Position numbers and translations under genes: made by a program. A DNA stretch of 60,000 bases, from contig NC_087071.1 of assembly GCF_963678635.1 (NCBI RefSeq), positions 28,865,325 through 28,925,324 of the forward strand. The letters are read 5' to 3'. Shown piece by piece: positions 44,904-55,978 of the stretch. The DNA is from Symsagittifera roscoffensis. Taxonomy: Eukaryota > Xenacoelomorpha > Acoela > Convolutidae. The number at the start of each line of letters is the position of its first letter. Positions within the stretch are counted from its first letter, which is position 1. Below the pieces are notes generated by a model. It did no database searches. It was not told the DNA's origin and saw nothing but the letters and a program-made list of their open reading frames with translations.

Positions 44904-45234
44904 TGGTTTTAAAATTAAGTGAATTTAAGTTTTAATAAATTTTTAAATGTGTGTAAAGGAAAGATTTAGTGTTTTGATGATGTTAGTGGGTTTATGATTG
45001 CTGTTATGTTTTAGATGATGGAGCTGGAACAACAGGATGATTTATGATTACTAACCATTTATTGTCATGCTACTAATTTTTATTTTTTATTTTTCAATAA
45101 ATATTTTTCAAACATGTTTTGTATATTACTGCAGAGTTTTAGGAAAACGATCTTAGATCTTTTTATCAATCGTTATTGTATATTAATAATTTTGTTTAGC
45201 GCCTGAAATGATTTTGAAGATTAACTTCAAGGTT

Positions 45235-45468
45235 TTATGTTTGCAAATGAAAATCTAAATTCATTGCCAGTAGTATTCTAAATATAAAAGTTTGCTCTGG
45301 TTTTTGCCTAACTATCATATAGCTATATGGCAAGTTTCTACTTTGTCGTATGTCGTCTCTGGTTCGAGGTCTTCTTCCAATTCCGGGTAGTTCTGTTATG
45401 GTTCGGAATATTGGCTCTGATCTATTGAGTCGTAGAGACATTTCGATTAAATTATTGTCGTATAACAT
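45235..45468 (-). CDS. Leader ORF, 77 aa (uncertain)
   Basis: First ATG frame after the primer-binding site. The product is Arg-rich in the middle (GIGRRPRTRDDIRQSR), ending in a more hydrophobic segment. It is unlike the rest of the element in codon use. It may be a small upstream ORF, an exon that supplies a start codon to downstream start-less frames, or chance. Confidence 0.3.
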   Translation of the reverse strand: MLYDNNLIEMSLRLNRSEPIFRTITELPGIGRRPRTRDDIRQSRNLPYSYMIVRQKPEQTFIFRILLAMNLDFHLQT

Positions 45469-45535
45469 TTTGTAAATGTTTTTGTCTAATTTCTAATCTA
45501 TTTTGGTTAATTCTAAGCTATTAAGGTCTTGTTCG

Positions 45536-45553
45536 AGACTTATGGTCGCACCA
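45536..45553 (-). promoter_or_regulatory. tRNA primer-binding site
   Basis: On the minus strand TGGTGCGACCATAAGTCT begins 2 nt after the end of the 5' LTR. It starts TGG, complementary to the CCA end of a tRNA, as expected for minus-strand priming. I could not assign the tRNA species from memory. Confidence 0.75.
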
Positions 45554-45555
45554 GA

Positions 45556-45965
45556 TGAGTTAGGACCGAGTTGGTTAACTCATAGAGTAATTTCGGATAG
45601 GGTACACCGTCTGCTCGTCACGCTATCTTATTTTCGGCCGGATAGATTCGTGCAACTTCTTAGTCTAATACCGATCCTAATCTTACTCTTATACTATCTA
45701 GTCTCAGGTTGTTTAACTAGTCTCTGCTAGGCTCAATAGATCTAGGGTATACTGGTTTATTGCGGCTGCTGAAGTGCTCGGGAGAGTCCAACTAATTTCT
45801 AAGTTAAATTCAAATCTCTCTGGTGCTGAAATTACAAGTAACTTCAGCACTTACAAATAAGTGGGTTGTTAGTTAGATGGATCATGATTGGTTAATATTA
45901 AATACTTTACATTGGTAAAATATCTAAATTATCCAATCATAAAATGTAGTTTAGATCAGGTTCCA
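45556..45965 (-). repeat. 5' LTR (right copy), 410 bp, with promoter
   Basis: Identical by eye to the left LTR. On the minus strand a CCAAT-type motif (AACCAATCATG) lies in the upstream part and a TATAAG motif at 45693-45688. These are plausible promoter parts for the full-length RNA but are not proven. The AATAAA motif is at 45761-45756. Confidence 0.95.
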
Positions 45966-45969
45966 CTAG
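45966..45969. repeat. Target-site duplication (right copy), CTAG
   Basis: CTAG directly after the right LTR, matching 27085-27088. Removing the element and one copy restores an uninterrupted AT-rich host sequence with no gene. Confidence 0.85.
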
Positions 45970-46728
45970 CCAAGTTTTTTTTTGTGTTTCATGTACATAA
46001 AGGATCTTTTTTTCATTTAGTTAGAAATAAACAATTTCTGGAAAGATATAACCAGAAATCGATTCACTGCTCAACGGCAACGAGATAACATATTATAACA
46101 AGTGGTGCTTTGCATTAGGTAGCTAAAATTATCAATCAGTATCATGCCATGTGGGCTAGCCGTTAGAACAATTGCCTATAGGACCCCTTATAAAATCTTG
46201 AACGCCTTTAAAATCGCAGGCCGGGAGATGGAGCCCCAGCAGGAGACTTTTTTCTAGCCTGATCAGAAAAAGGGTGACGAAAAAAGAATTTTAAGAAAAT
46301 CCCTACTTTATTTAAACATTTCACAAGGAATTACTGACCAGAAAATAGATTAGATTTGATGTATTCCAATTCAGAAACAAAGATTTTTGTTCGGTACGGG
46401 TTGTATGGACCTATCAGTAGCGTGATGAACAACGTATGTTGGAAAAGAAATGATATGAATTATGGTATATGAAAGGCTTTTTCTTACATTGTGGATAAGT
46501 TTAGGGAAATGTAAAGTCCCATCAGTTAGAATAGGTATGTACCTAGATTAATTTTTGTTTTGGGCTCAGATGTTTAATGCAACAATGTGATTTCATTAAA
46601 TGAGCTGATAGTTTTTTGTTTGTCTTGATTCATTACAAGTTATTCTTTGTCATCCAGTTTTCGCTGTTTGTATCCAGATCATAATTTTTTCGGAAACTTA
46701 ACCAAATAGATTAGTGTTAACTGCACAA

Positions 46729-47112
46729 AAGAGTCACATTCTTGTACTTAGGAATTTCCGAGAGCTGATCAATGTTAAAAGGCAACAAAAGAACTTTGAA
46801 CAGGACAAGTCCTGAGCATCTCCACGTTGTTTCCTTTTCATCTCTCTAAAGTTATTCCTTTAAACTTGATTTATTTGAATCAACTGGTAAGGGATCATTA
46901 AATACGACTAGGATCGAGATAATTGTTTCATAATTAGAAGGCGGACAAATTCAAGTACAGGGTATTTAAAATGTAGACTTGCGCAAAATATGCCTAAAAT
47001 TACCCCTGAGGCAACTAGATTATTGAAAAGAGGTTATCAACCAAGTTGTTATCCTGAAAAAAATGTGGTCCAATTTGATAACGCATACTACTGGCAGCAA
47101 AAAAAATCAACA
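46729..47112 (+). repeat. Inverted repeat, left arm (about 385 bp)
   Basis: The sequence from AAGAGTCACATTCTTGT to the CGCATACTACTGGCAGCAAA region is the reverse complement of 49253-49636 with moderate divergence and small indels. Both arms contain the AACGTGGAGA/TTGCTC and AGGCGGACAAATT landmarks. The arms enclose about 2.1 kb. It looks like the terminal inverted repeats of a decayed DNA transposon, or an inverted duplication. Confidence 0.85.
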
Positions 47113-47449
47113 GGAATAAAAATCAGCCAAAGTTTATGAACCATCCCATGAAGTCAAATGTCATTCTCACAGCTGAAGTACTAGTTTTTTGATATCTTTT
47201 AGGTTACGGAGTATATGGAAAAATGGAATTTGGAAATTGTTTCTGTATGGAAATTTTCACTCACGGTGTATATGGAAAAAACGTTCATAAAATAATTTTC
47301 TTTAAGGAAGACTAATAAGCATTTTTCTAAAAAGCTGCAAAAAACTCCGAAATAAAAAAAACTAAATTCAAGAAATTTTTTTTCTTTATTTCGAGTTGCA
47401 ATATCACTTTTACGCTCTAATGAGCATTTTAAAAAATTAATATCTGCAG

Positions 47450-47690
47450 GGGCGGATCTAGGATTTTTTAAGGAGGGTGGGCGAATTTTTTTTAGATCGA
47501 CCAAATTGGTTTTCTGAGCTCCCCCAAATCACTATAAAGACTCCATTTTGACCAAATTTTCTGCGCCGAAGGCAAAAAACAGAACAAAAAAAGTTTTATA
47601 GAAATTTTGGAAAAAATTCGACCAAAAATACTCGTTTTTCGCCGCGCGCAACACCCCCCCCCCCCCTTCGGAGGCGCCTTCGGAAACGTT
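47450..47690. repeat. Dispersed repeat, copy 2
   Basis: GGGGCGGATCTAGGATTTTTTAAGG through GAGCTCCCCCAAATCACTAT, GACCAAATTTTCTGCGCC and the CGCCGCGCGC-C-run end is related to 25497-25700 in the same orientation. It is inserted inside the inverted-repeat structure and includes a run of thirteen C near 47654. Confidence 0.55.
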
Positions 47691-47729
47691 TTGTCATTAC
47701 GAGGCCAAACTGTGCATTCTCTGCATTGT

Positions 47730-48060
47730 AAGCGGAATCCGCAACAGGCCAAAATCGGATTTGTCGCGGAACCCGCGACATTGCTACTTTTCTTTGATCT
47801 TCTATGCTGTTTTGGATTCCACAAACAAATACCTAAATCATTGTACCGCTCAAAATCGCTTCAAAAGAGGCGAACTTGCGTAATTCGCAACTTATCTTGC
47901 GGAATCCAGAACAGTTTGTTGAATCCAAAAACAAATGATAAAACATTTGTAGCGTTAAGTTGAGCTGTTGCGGAATCCGCAAATGTAAAAGAGAATCCGC
48001 AAATTGTAAGTAAAATCCGCAAATTGTAAGTGGAATCCGCATTTTGTTTGCGGATTCCAT
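47730..48060. repeat. Cluster of GGAATCCGCA motifs
   Basis: GGAATCCGCAA or a close variant occurs near 47734, 47898, 47971, 47990, 48013 and 48032, with the inverse TTGCGGATTCC at 48049. Other single copies lie at 50994 and 57508. At 47970-48040 the unit is about 20 bp with the spacer TTGTAAGT. It is a short tandem and inverted repeat family. Confidence 0.7.
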
Positions 48061-48746
48061 TTACATGTATGTTTATATGTGGTAACGTTTTAACTTATAT
48101 CTTTTATTTACTACAGGTGTTCACTAACAACGGTTCACCAACAATACATGACGTCTACCAGTCTCAATTCGATCTCAACTTTGATCTCACCAACTTCGTC
48201 ACCAACTTCGATCTCAATTCCTGTAACCCAACTTCGATCCCAATTCCTATAACCCAATTTCGATCCTGGTTCCTGTAACCAAACTCCGATCCCAACTCCT
48301 GCCATTAATCTCTATTCCTGCAAAAGGAACAAATTGAACAAACTTATGAAGTAAACTTGCAATTAAATTAATCATTTCATTTCAATCAATTAATTTAAAT
48401 ATAGTTTGATAAGGCAGAATTTTCGGAAACAAATTTTTGTTTTTGCAATTAACCGCTTATTTTAGCTGTACTTGTTCAAGTTTTGTTAATTTTTTTTATC
48501 TAAAACGGATTTACTCAAATTCGTTTTTCTTAATAGATAAATTAGTTTCTATGAGCAAATACTCCAAATAGATAGTTTACTCTTTATGAGCAACTTTGAC
48601 GGGCCGGCATTATTTTCAGACCATAACACATACTGCATACAGTAAAAAGAATACGGGAAATTACGGTTCATTTAAAGAGCTCAAATAACAACAAACAGTC
48701 ATAAAAAACAGTCATGACAACAAACAGTATAAACAGTTCAAGTCGT

Positions 48747-49120
48747 TCATTCCAATTCATAAAAATCCTGGGCGGACTCGCCCATATTATGTATAAATAC
48801 TTCTCGGTAGTTATCCTCGACGACATATGTACCACGGTATGCATTTATATGGCATCGGATTGTGTTCATGAGGAAACCTCTGTGTTCGTTGAACTTGAGA
48901 GATTTGATCAGAGTGTCTAGCTCTCGTTCGTTTCTTGCTGGCAACAAATCCCATTTTCCCCCCGCACAGAATCCCATGATTGATGGCATCCAAAAAGTCC
49001 TGAGGTTATAATGCCCAAAGTTTTAGCACTACACTGTGTGGATGATAAACCAATGGCCTTTCTGGTTACTGGTGAATATGGAACCAATATGAAAGTTTGC
49101 CTGTTTTTTCTCCTCATCAA
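48747..49120 (-). CDS. Coding-like remnant inside the inverted-repeat structure
   Basis: Two overlapping minus-strand frames (49120-48917 and 48989-48747) look like one protein broken by a frame change near 48990. The first has FILVPYSPVTRKAIGLSS and the second a charged segment ending FIHNMGESAQDFYELE. Its place between the inverted arms fits a remnant of a transposase gene, but I recognise no catalytic motif. Confidence 0.35.
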
Positions 49121-49252
49121 GCCAACCTATCTTTTATTGCCAAAAATGCCGCAAAAATTGGCTAATTGGGTGAATATATCACTCAGATCGCAGCTAAAAT
49201 TGTTCTAAAACGAAGCACAAGAGAGTAAAAGAATAAATTGTTGATAGTTTTG

Positions 49253-49636
49253 GTTGATTTTCTTTGCTGCCAGTAGTATGCGTTATCAATTTAGACCACA
49301 TTTTTTTTCAGGATAAAAACTTGGTTGATAACCTTTTTTCAATAATTTAGTAGCCTCAGGGGTAATTTTGGACAAATTTTGCGCAAGTCTGCATTTTATA
49401 TACCCTGTGTTTTAATTTGTCCGCCTTCTAAAGATGAAACAATTATCTCGATCCTAGTCGTATTTAATCATCCCCTACCAGTTGATTCAAACAAATCATA
49501 TTTTAAAGAATAACTTGAGAGAGATGAAAAGGAAACAACGTGGAGTTGCTCAGGACTTGTTTCGTTCAAAGTTCTTTTGTTCCTTTTTAACATTGATCAG
49601 CTCTCGAAAATTCTTAAGCACAAGAATGTGACTCTT
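49253..49636 (-). repeat. Inverted repeat, right arm (about 385 bp)
   Basis: Partner of 46729-47112. No clear target-site duplication was found just outside the arms. Confidence 0.85.
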
Positions 49637-50307
49637 AAAAGAATAAATCATACTTAACAAAACATACAAATCATATTTTCTGGTATAATTGAGGAAGAAA
49701 GTAAAGATAAGTTAGCACTTCAATACGTTAAAGTGGTCATTGTTAAGTAGATCGTCTTTAAACTTCAAAGCAATATTGTGTTCCTCTGGGAAGGGGACCT
49801 TTCGTTTAGCAGACCAATCTGCGATGATTACTAAAGGGTCAAAAAGTTCCGCCGATGAAGTTCCCGTGGTACTCAATGTTTATGGAAACAAACTATTGTT
49901 CAGTATTATGAAAAATTGTTTGGCTTTAATCGATTACAAAATGCTTTTGTAAATAAAAAGCTAATTATCTAGCAGTATACAAGAAGTAATAGCAGCAATA
50001 ATTCTAAGAATAAATGAAGCTAAAGAGCTATCAATTCGAGCTTGACGAATCACATTGCTTGAACTACTCGTTTCCGTTATAAGTAATAGTATTTACAATT
50101 GAATTTACAGCGACCGGCGGTCGGTTTAATTTTATTCTATTTAAAACGGTAAAATTTTGCAAAGTCTAATTTTTTTGGACCTTGTTAGTTAAATGAAAAT
50201 AGATCTGTAGAGCTGGAATGTGAAAATTGTTGCGATGACTACAATTGTGAAAACCATAACCTCAACCAGAATCTACCACAGGGTTGAATGTCAACTTCCA
50301 TAGGGAT

Positions 50308-50532
50308 CTACTGTTCAAGTTGATTTTGAACTTCGGGATAGGCTATGTTTTTTGTTTTCGATGTTTGATCCCTATAAAAAGTTGACCTTAAACCTGATTT
50401 TAATAGCTCAAGTTTGAATCTATGGCGGCTACCAATCATTTCGAATTTGCATTCTAGGGTTTCACGAATTGATTTGTAATATTGCATATTTTTAAATTTA
50501 AAACTACGTTTAGTTGTCACTCTTAACCCATC
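50308..50532 (-). CDS. Terminal exon of an unrecognised gene
   Basis: On the minus strand an acceptor (TTTTCATTATAG) at 50533 opens an exon that reads 74 residues in frame, basic and polar (for example SFKFKNMQYYKSIRETLE), to a TAG at 50308. The upstream exons are not certain. They may belong to the decayed gene at 51.5-55 kb on the same strand. Confidence 0.4.
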   Translation of the reverse strand, partial: DGLRVTTKRSFKFKNMQYYKSIRETLECKFEMIGSRHRFKLELLKSGLRSTFYRDQTSKTKNIAYPEVQNQLEQ

Positions 50533-51554
50533 CTATAATGAAAATGGAATCAGTTCTCACAAAAAAAGCCAAAACAAAAAGTTTCGTTTTGCCGAGTTAA
50601 ACCAAAATCAACAACATTGTTTAAACATTTTCATCCTCAGGCATTTTGATAATTGATTGCGCAATTTCGAATTATTTGGTTAGACAGTTTTAAGTGGTTG
50701 CGTTAAGCTGCAAGCATGACTGTTTTTGACACATCTACAAAAATTTAATGGGATATGTCAAAAAATATTTATGATAAACATAGGAAAAGTTAAATTAAAA
50801 AATCAAAATAGCCGCATTCCATCAAATTTTAAATTTTAAAAGGGTATATCCTCGAAATTAGTTGAGTAATGATTTAAGACTTGTTCATGGATTTCACAGA
50901 CAATGGTTAAGTATTTGTTCGTAATTTCCGCATTCGTTGTTCTAGCTAGCCATTGTTCAAGCTTGTTTTTGCTTGATATCTCACTTACAATCTGCGGAAT
51001 CCGCTAACAGTTTGTGGAATCAATAAAAACAAACTGTCGTCTTCTAATACAAATTTGTTTTACGTGATATCGTATAAAACAGCTACTCGGCCCCCACTTT
51101 TTCCAGAGGTGAGAAGTAACCGGCATTGAGGGCATCATCTGGGAGCCACCCAGACTCATTTTCGCCCAAAATTGGTACAAGTATGATACTGAGGTTCACG
51201 AAAGGGGTGCCGGACATCAGGCCGATGTGACTTTAAGCCGAAACGCAAAATAAGGGACTTCAAGCCGAATAACTCAAAAACCGGCTGATATTTTTAACGG
51301 ATGCCATTGAAAAAATAGCAATTTTAGGTGCTTGTAAAGTTTCAATTTCGGCCTGAAGTCCCTTCGGCTTGAAGTCACGTCGGCTTGTTGTCCTAAGCCC
51401 CACGAAAGGACCCCAAGAAAGGCCCCCGACGGGATTTGTAGGGCATACCACTAGCATGGGTTACTTGAACGTCGTTTTAACACTGAAGTCGTCGAAAATG
51501 ATATCTCGTTTGGCTGTGCTGCTGTGAGCTGAGTACTATATGATCTGAATTTGC

Positions 51555-54500
51555 TCAGCTACACGGAGGGGGTACTTGGAGTTCAGTATTTAGAATCTGC
51601 GGTGCTCTTTCAGCTCTATGTTTCCTTAGAGCCACGATTGCAGAAACCTTACTTTCACCGCCAGTTTGACATTGCTCCATCAAAAGTGGTCGCCTGTGAT
51701 TGACGTAACTAGTTGAAAAATTACTCCCCGGATGTAGCTGGTAAGATGTCGGAACAATAACTGAATCAGAGTAAAGAGAGTCAACTGAGTATTCTACCTT
51801 CAAACACTTGAAATCACTACCCGCAAAGTTCCGGCACTGGATAAAAGCAGGTGACAGTTTTTTTCACCAGCTCTTTCGTTTGGTTTTTGCCCAGTATCAC
51901 TAGATTCCAAATCAGTTGTTGACTCAATTTTAGCTTATTGGTTTTGCAACCGTTCCTCTACAGTCATAGTTCCTTTGACCAAATCTTTGTCATCTTTCAG
52001 CAAAACAAAGTAGTTGGGTATCTTGGAATGTCCCCGAAGAATGGTTTGAGCATTGTCTTTGGTTAGGACATAACCTCCTAAATCAAGGATCCATTTTCCA
52101 CCATAGCTTGTGGTGCTAGATTCGGTTTTGCTTTCTTTCCCGCAACTGCTGCCGCTGTACATCCGAAAGTACCCAACATATTAAATCGCATACCGGAAAG
52201 CAGCAGGCTAGATGGACGCTTTCACCCATGGCAACTTTCGGAAATTTTAGACTTTTTTGACATATTTGTAGATACGACGGGATAGGATTGTTTCCTCCCA
52301 AGACGTCTTCCGCATTGTTTAGAAAACTGCTTGTGCGCTTGCCAGATTTGATGAAACTGCAGAATAAAAAAAACATTTCGAGGAATAATGGGTCATGGTT
52401 ATGCAATCTTCCTCCGCCTCGCATTGTGCTACTTTGAAATTCCTTGTTCGCATGGTAGTTAGATTTTTCGAGAGTTTCGCACAAATGTTCCCAGGGACTT
52501 CGTATAAAATTTCTCACCACAAGCTGTGGCATTAGGAACAAATTCAGTTTGTAGGGAGTCAATCCTAGTTCTCCAAAGATAAGCACTGAAACTTGATAGT
52601 AAATTTCAGCCTACTTCTTGTACTATATAGCTTTAAAATCACCTCTTGCTCGTAGTAATTTTGTGCATTCATTCAGGCTCTTTCTCAAAAGTTCACTGGC
52701 ATCTTTAGTGGTGATGCACACGAGGGTTTTCAGGAACTTTTCAGACGAGACTCGGGTAGATGGCTTGTAGCACTTTTACAGACTTAATGTACGTACATGT
52801 TTTTTCGTTGTGGCGAACACATTTTCAATTTTTCATACTCCTTCAAAGAGATCTTCAATTTTTGTGGTAGCCTCAGCGATGACAGTCAGCGCAGAGAGTC
52901 CAGAAAGAGAGACTGCACCCATTTTGCCAGCTTTGTCTGTTCCTCCTATCAAAAAAGTGGTGAAAAAAAAGGGCTTTTTGGCCCCCCGTCTGGTCAAATT
53001 TTCCTCAAAGCGTTGAAAGGCAAACTTTTCGTGAGGATGCATGTCATCGGTTGTTTTTTGTGCTATTTTACGAAGATCTGTTTCCACACATCAAGTAATC
53101 ATGTGGATGGCATCTGGACAAACGCATCCATTGTCTTCGATGCTGACCAGTGACTTTTTTTGAATTGGCAGATTGAGTTCAGTTCTTTTACCAGTCTCTG
53201 ACTTGCAAGTTAGTGGGCGGAAATCTGTAGTGTCATTTTACACATACAGTGGGAGCCACGAGACTGTATCAGATGACTGCTCATTAGAGACACCAATAAC
53301 CAGCTGCAACAAAAATGGTGAATTGCCACTATAGGTCAGCTTTGCTCCTAATTGTCTTAGGGAATTTGTTTGGTTGTACAACCAACCCGATTCTTGGTCG
53401 CCTACTGTGGTGGGACCAACGTTCTGCTCCATAGCGTATTTGCTGTCTTTTCCACGGTACGCTGAATTTACTAATAAAAATAATCAGAGGGGTATTTACA
53501 ATCATACATTTGATTTCTCAGTGTTTTAAGCCTTGGCTGTGGATTCCATTTACAATGATAAACTATTTGCTCTTAACTTCCGCACTGTCTTTTTCCGTAC
53601 GCAGAAATAATTTGCGCTCTGCTCCATGGGACAAATATTAGAACCTATTTTAGTTAAAGAACAAATAAAGTTAACCATACTGACTATATATAACATATAA
53701 GCAATGCCGAGACTTATAATCATGACAGATTTTTTCCAAAACAAAATTGACATAACTTCGAAACAGAAAACGCTGCTAGTCGACTGCACACTGATGTCGA
53801 CATCGAGGAGCCTGAACGCGAGTCTGGTAACCTCCCCACCACCAATCTCACAGCTGTCTTCCCAGATATCCACGCGTAGCCCTAGAAGCCCCGTGGTTTT
53901 CAGTGAAAGAAACGCAACTGCTTTGACGCAAGAAACCAGGTCAATTCGAAATCCAGAAAAATTTTTCTCGGACTTACAGAAGTTTGTTAAGTGAACCACT
54001 ATTTCGGTGGTTGCTCAACCAACGTGTCTAGGAGAAGGAACGAATGTTTTGAAGCCTGTAATTTCAAGCTGAGATCGAATAGTGTTGATAATATTGTCAA
54101 CGTTTCCGGTTTTTGTTGCCTTAGCCAAATCATACTTGAAATCTTTCGAAGATCCCCGTTTCTTAAATAAGAGAGTAATCATAAAACGGGTCAAAAAAGT
54201 AAGTCTACACTTTTTGCGACCACCTTAACCGCGTTTTATTCTCTGGGAGTCTTTTTCAGCTACTTCCATTAGTCCTTGGAGGCTAATTCTATGACACCGA
54301 ACATAAAACAGAACTTGGAGCCAAAATCTTTCAGACCCTTTTGGAGTGCGCCATTCTTGTAGTTTCTCCAGTACTCTCTTCCGAGTAGTCTTGCGAGGAA
54401 TCACAAGCTTCGAAAATTGAATATGACGGTGCCTGATTAAGGATGCGGTCGCTGAACTTCTTGATGGTTCTGAGGGTGATGGAAGAGCTAATGGTTGTGA

Positions 54501-54986
54501 GATTGCTGATTCTGTTCATGTCGGGGTTCTTGATGAATTTCCTAACTTTTCTAAGGGCGTTGTCGATCTGTTCTGATGGTTTATAACACTAAAAGGTGAG
54601 TATTCGGGTAGCATTGTTTCTGAAAAAAGAAACTTGACGAGGTTTCTCCGTTTTTCGTTCCGCGGTATAACCTTGAAGCCCCGTAGAATTAACATCTGCA
54701 TGATTCCTTCTGCCTCTGCAATCGAATGACTGCGTTGCCTTGGTATTGCTAATGTTCGTTTAAGATTGTCAACTTCCAATGTAGTTCCATCGACCATTTC
54801 TGAAACTAGTCTTTTCACTGTTCGATATTTGTTTGCCAATTCTTTTCCTGTTATTTTGTCAAGAATTATGGCGTCTACAAATTTTCGAGCATTGCCTGAT
54901 GCTATCGAACAGCGATTCCACAATTGTTGAATCATACTTTTCTCAATTATCGAAGAGTCGTTTGTCGTATCGGGCGAGTCGTTCAT
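51555..54986 (-). pseudogene. Decayed multi-domain gene, probably transposon-derived
   Basis: Minus-strand coding pieces follow one another. At 54986-54516 there is a 156-codon ATG frame, helical, with LANKYRTVKRLV. At 54519-54331 the reading continues in another frame. From about 54180 to 53770 the pieces include KTGNVDNIINTIRSQLE and the block CEIGGGEVTRL. Then come 53432-53238 (GPTTVGDQESGWLY, LGAKLTYSGNSPFLL), 53087-52833, 52586-52116 (GLTPYKLNLFLMPQ, then CETLEKSNYHANKEFQSS and MRGGG) and 52162-51935. At least two frame changes and one in-frame stop lie between pieces that read as one protein. Blocks of this style occur in transposon-like proteins repeated in nematode genomes, as far as I recall. 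I cannot name the superfamily or find the catalytic triad. Confidence 0.45.
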
Positions 54987-55264
54987 TTGAATGTCGTTTC
55001 GTACGCGTTGGTTTGTGCGTCCCGATTCGTTTCTCGGTGATTTGACTGTCGATTCGTATCGGTTTTTGTCGATAATCGTATCAGTTTTGTTGGTCGGAAT
55101 TGTTTGTCGGAAACTGAATTCGAAAAAGGTGCAGTAATGAATGAATTTAGAAGACTTTCAAACCGAATTTGAAAGAGGTGCAGTGATGAATGAATAGAGG
55201 GTGTTACTTAATTATCCATATCCGTGGAAATACTAATTTGCTTAATTGGAAAACTAATTGTGGA

Positions 55265-55820
55265 TTCTGGTGTGATTTTTAACTTGGCCTAACCGGCTCG
55301 GCCAAGCGTCCTAGTTGTTTCGATACTTTGTAAGCCGTCGAGTAAAATAGTCACTAAATGTTTCTTGAGTTTGATTAATTGGATTTTTAGGTTTTTAGAT
55401 TTCATAATCAGTGGTTATCATACGCTCTTCAATTGGTTCTGGTAAAAGGAGGAGATCAATAATTCTTGAACTACCCAGCTTAATTATACCATGTAATTCT
55501 AGGTTATACCCTTTATTCCTGTGATTTTTAACTTGGCCCAACCGACTTGGCCAAACTTGGCTTCAGCTTCATAGCCAGCGGATAGACTTCATAGCTAACT
55601 AGAGTCATAGTTGTTTCGATACTTTTTAAGCCGTCAATTAAAAGAGTCACAAATTAGTGTTTCTTGTGTTTGATTAAATGGGTTTTTAGGTGTTTAGATT
55701 TCATAATTCGTGGTTATCAAACGCTACTCAAATGATTATGGTAATAGGAAGAGATCAACAACTCTTGAACTCTCCAGTTTAACTAGTCTTTGTAATTATA
55801 CCCTAGTTTATACCTTTTTT
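55265..55820. repeat. Tandem duplication, two diverged units of about 260-300 bp
   Basis: GTGATTTTTAACTTGGCC(T/C)AACCG begins both units (about 55269 and 55520). Both contain TAGTTGTTTCGATACTTT, TTTAGATTTCATAATC and TATACC at matching places. Unit 2 has an insertion of about 40 bp after GGCCAAAC. No coding capacity. Confidence 0.8.
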
Positions 55821-55978
55821 TCCTGTTATATGGCCCAACATTTTACTTTCTTGAAAAAAGTTGTAGGGGTAAATATGTTTGACCTTCTAAAACATTTTTT
55901 CCAGTAAACAAGTCACTAATTATATCATCGTTTCTGGAATCTGATTTGTATTTGTACTTGCGCCGTTTATTTTTTTAA

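Larger units (their letters stand above)
44302..45535 (-). promoter_or_regulatory. Long 5' leader with degenerate repeats
   Basis: About 1.23 kb between the primer-binding site and the first larger ORF. The motif GGGTTGG(A/G) followed by ATCGA recurs at 44407, 44522 and 44742, and CTGGGTCT or TTGGGTCC recurs nearby, giving degenerate modules of about 100 bp. A 25-bp direct repeat (hairpin CAAGG-ATAAG-CCTTG inside) is listed separately. A 77-codon minus-strand ATG frame (45468-45235) lies near the 5' end, and an acceptor-like ATCATTTCAGG sits near 45205. Packaging, export or splice-control elements are expected in this position. Confidence 0.55.
27089..45965 (-). mobile_element. 18.9-kb Ty3/gypsy-type LTR retroelement with envelope-like and accessory ORFs
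   Basis: Complete element, transcribed on the minus strand. It has two 410-bp LTRs that read identically base for base, TG...CA ends, and flanking CTAG at 27085-27088 and 45966-45969. A primer-binding site lies 2 nt inside the 5' (right) LTR, and gag-pol shows domain order PR-RT-RNaseH-IN with a GPY/F motif, which is Ty3/gypsy (Metaviridae) order. The size is far above the 5-10 kb usual for the group. The extra length comes from a 1.25-kb leader, accessory ORFs between pol and env, the env-like gene, a 601-codon ORF and a 1.6-kb 3' region. Identical LTRs and unbroken long ORFs indicate a recent insertion. The coding strand is strikingly A/C-rich and G/T-poor, and the bias begins and ends with the internal region. 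Confidence 0.95.

Noticed and set aside
46148-46260. Possible tRNA or SINE-like start (TAGCCGTTAGAACAATTGCC)
   Set aside because: No B box or pairing arms could be found at the expected distance.
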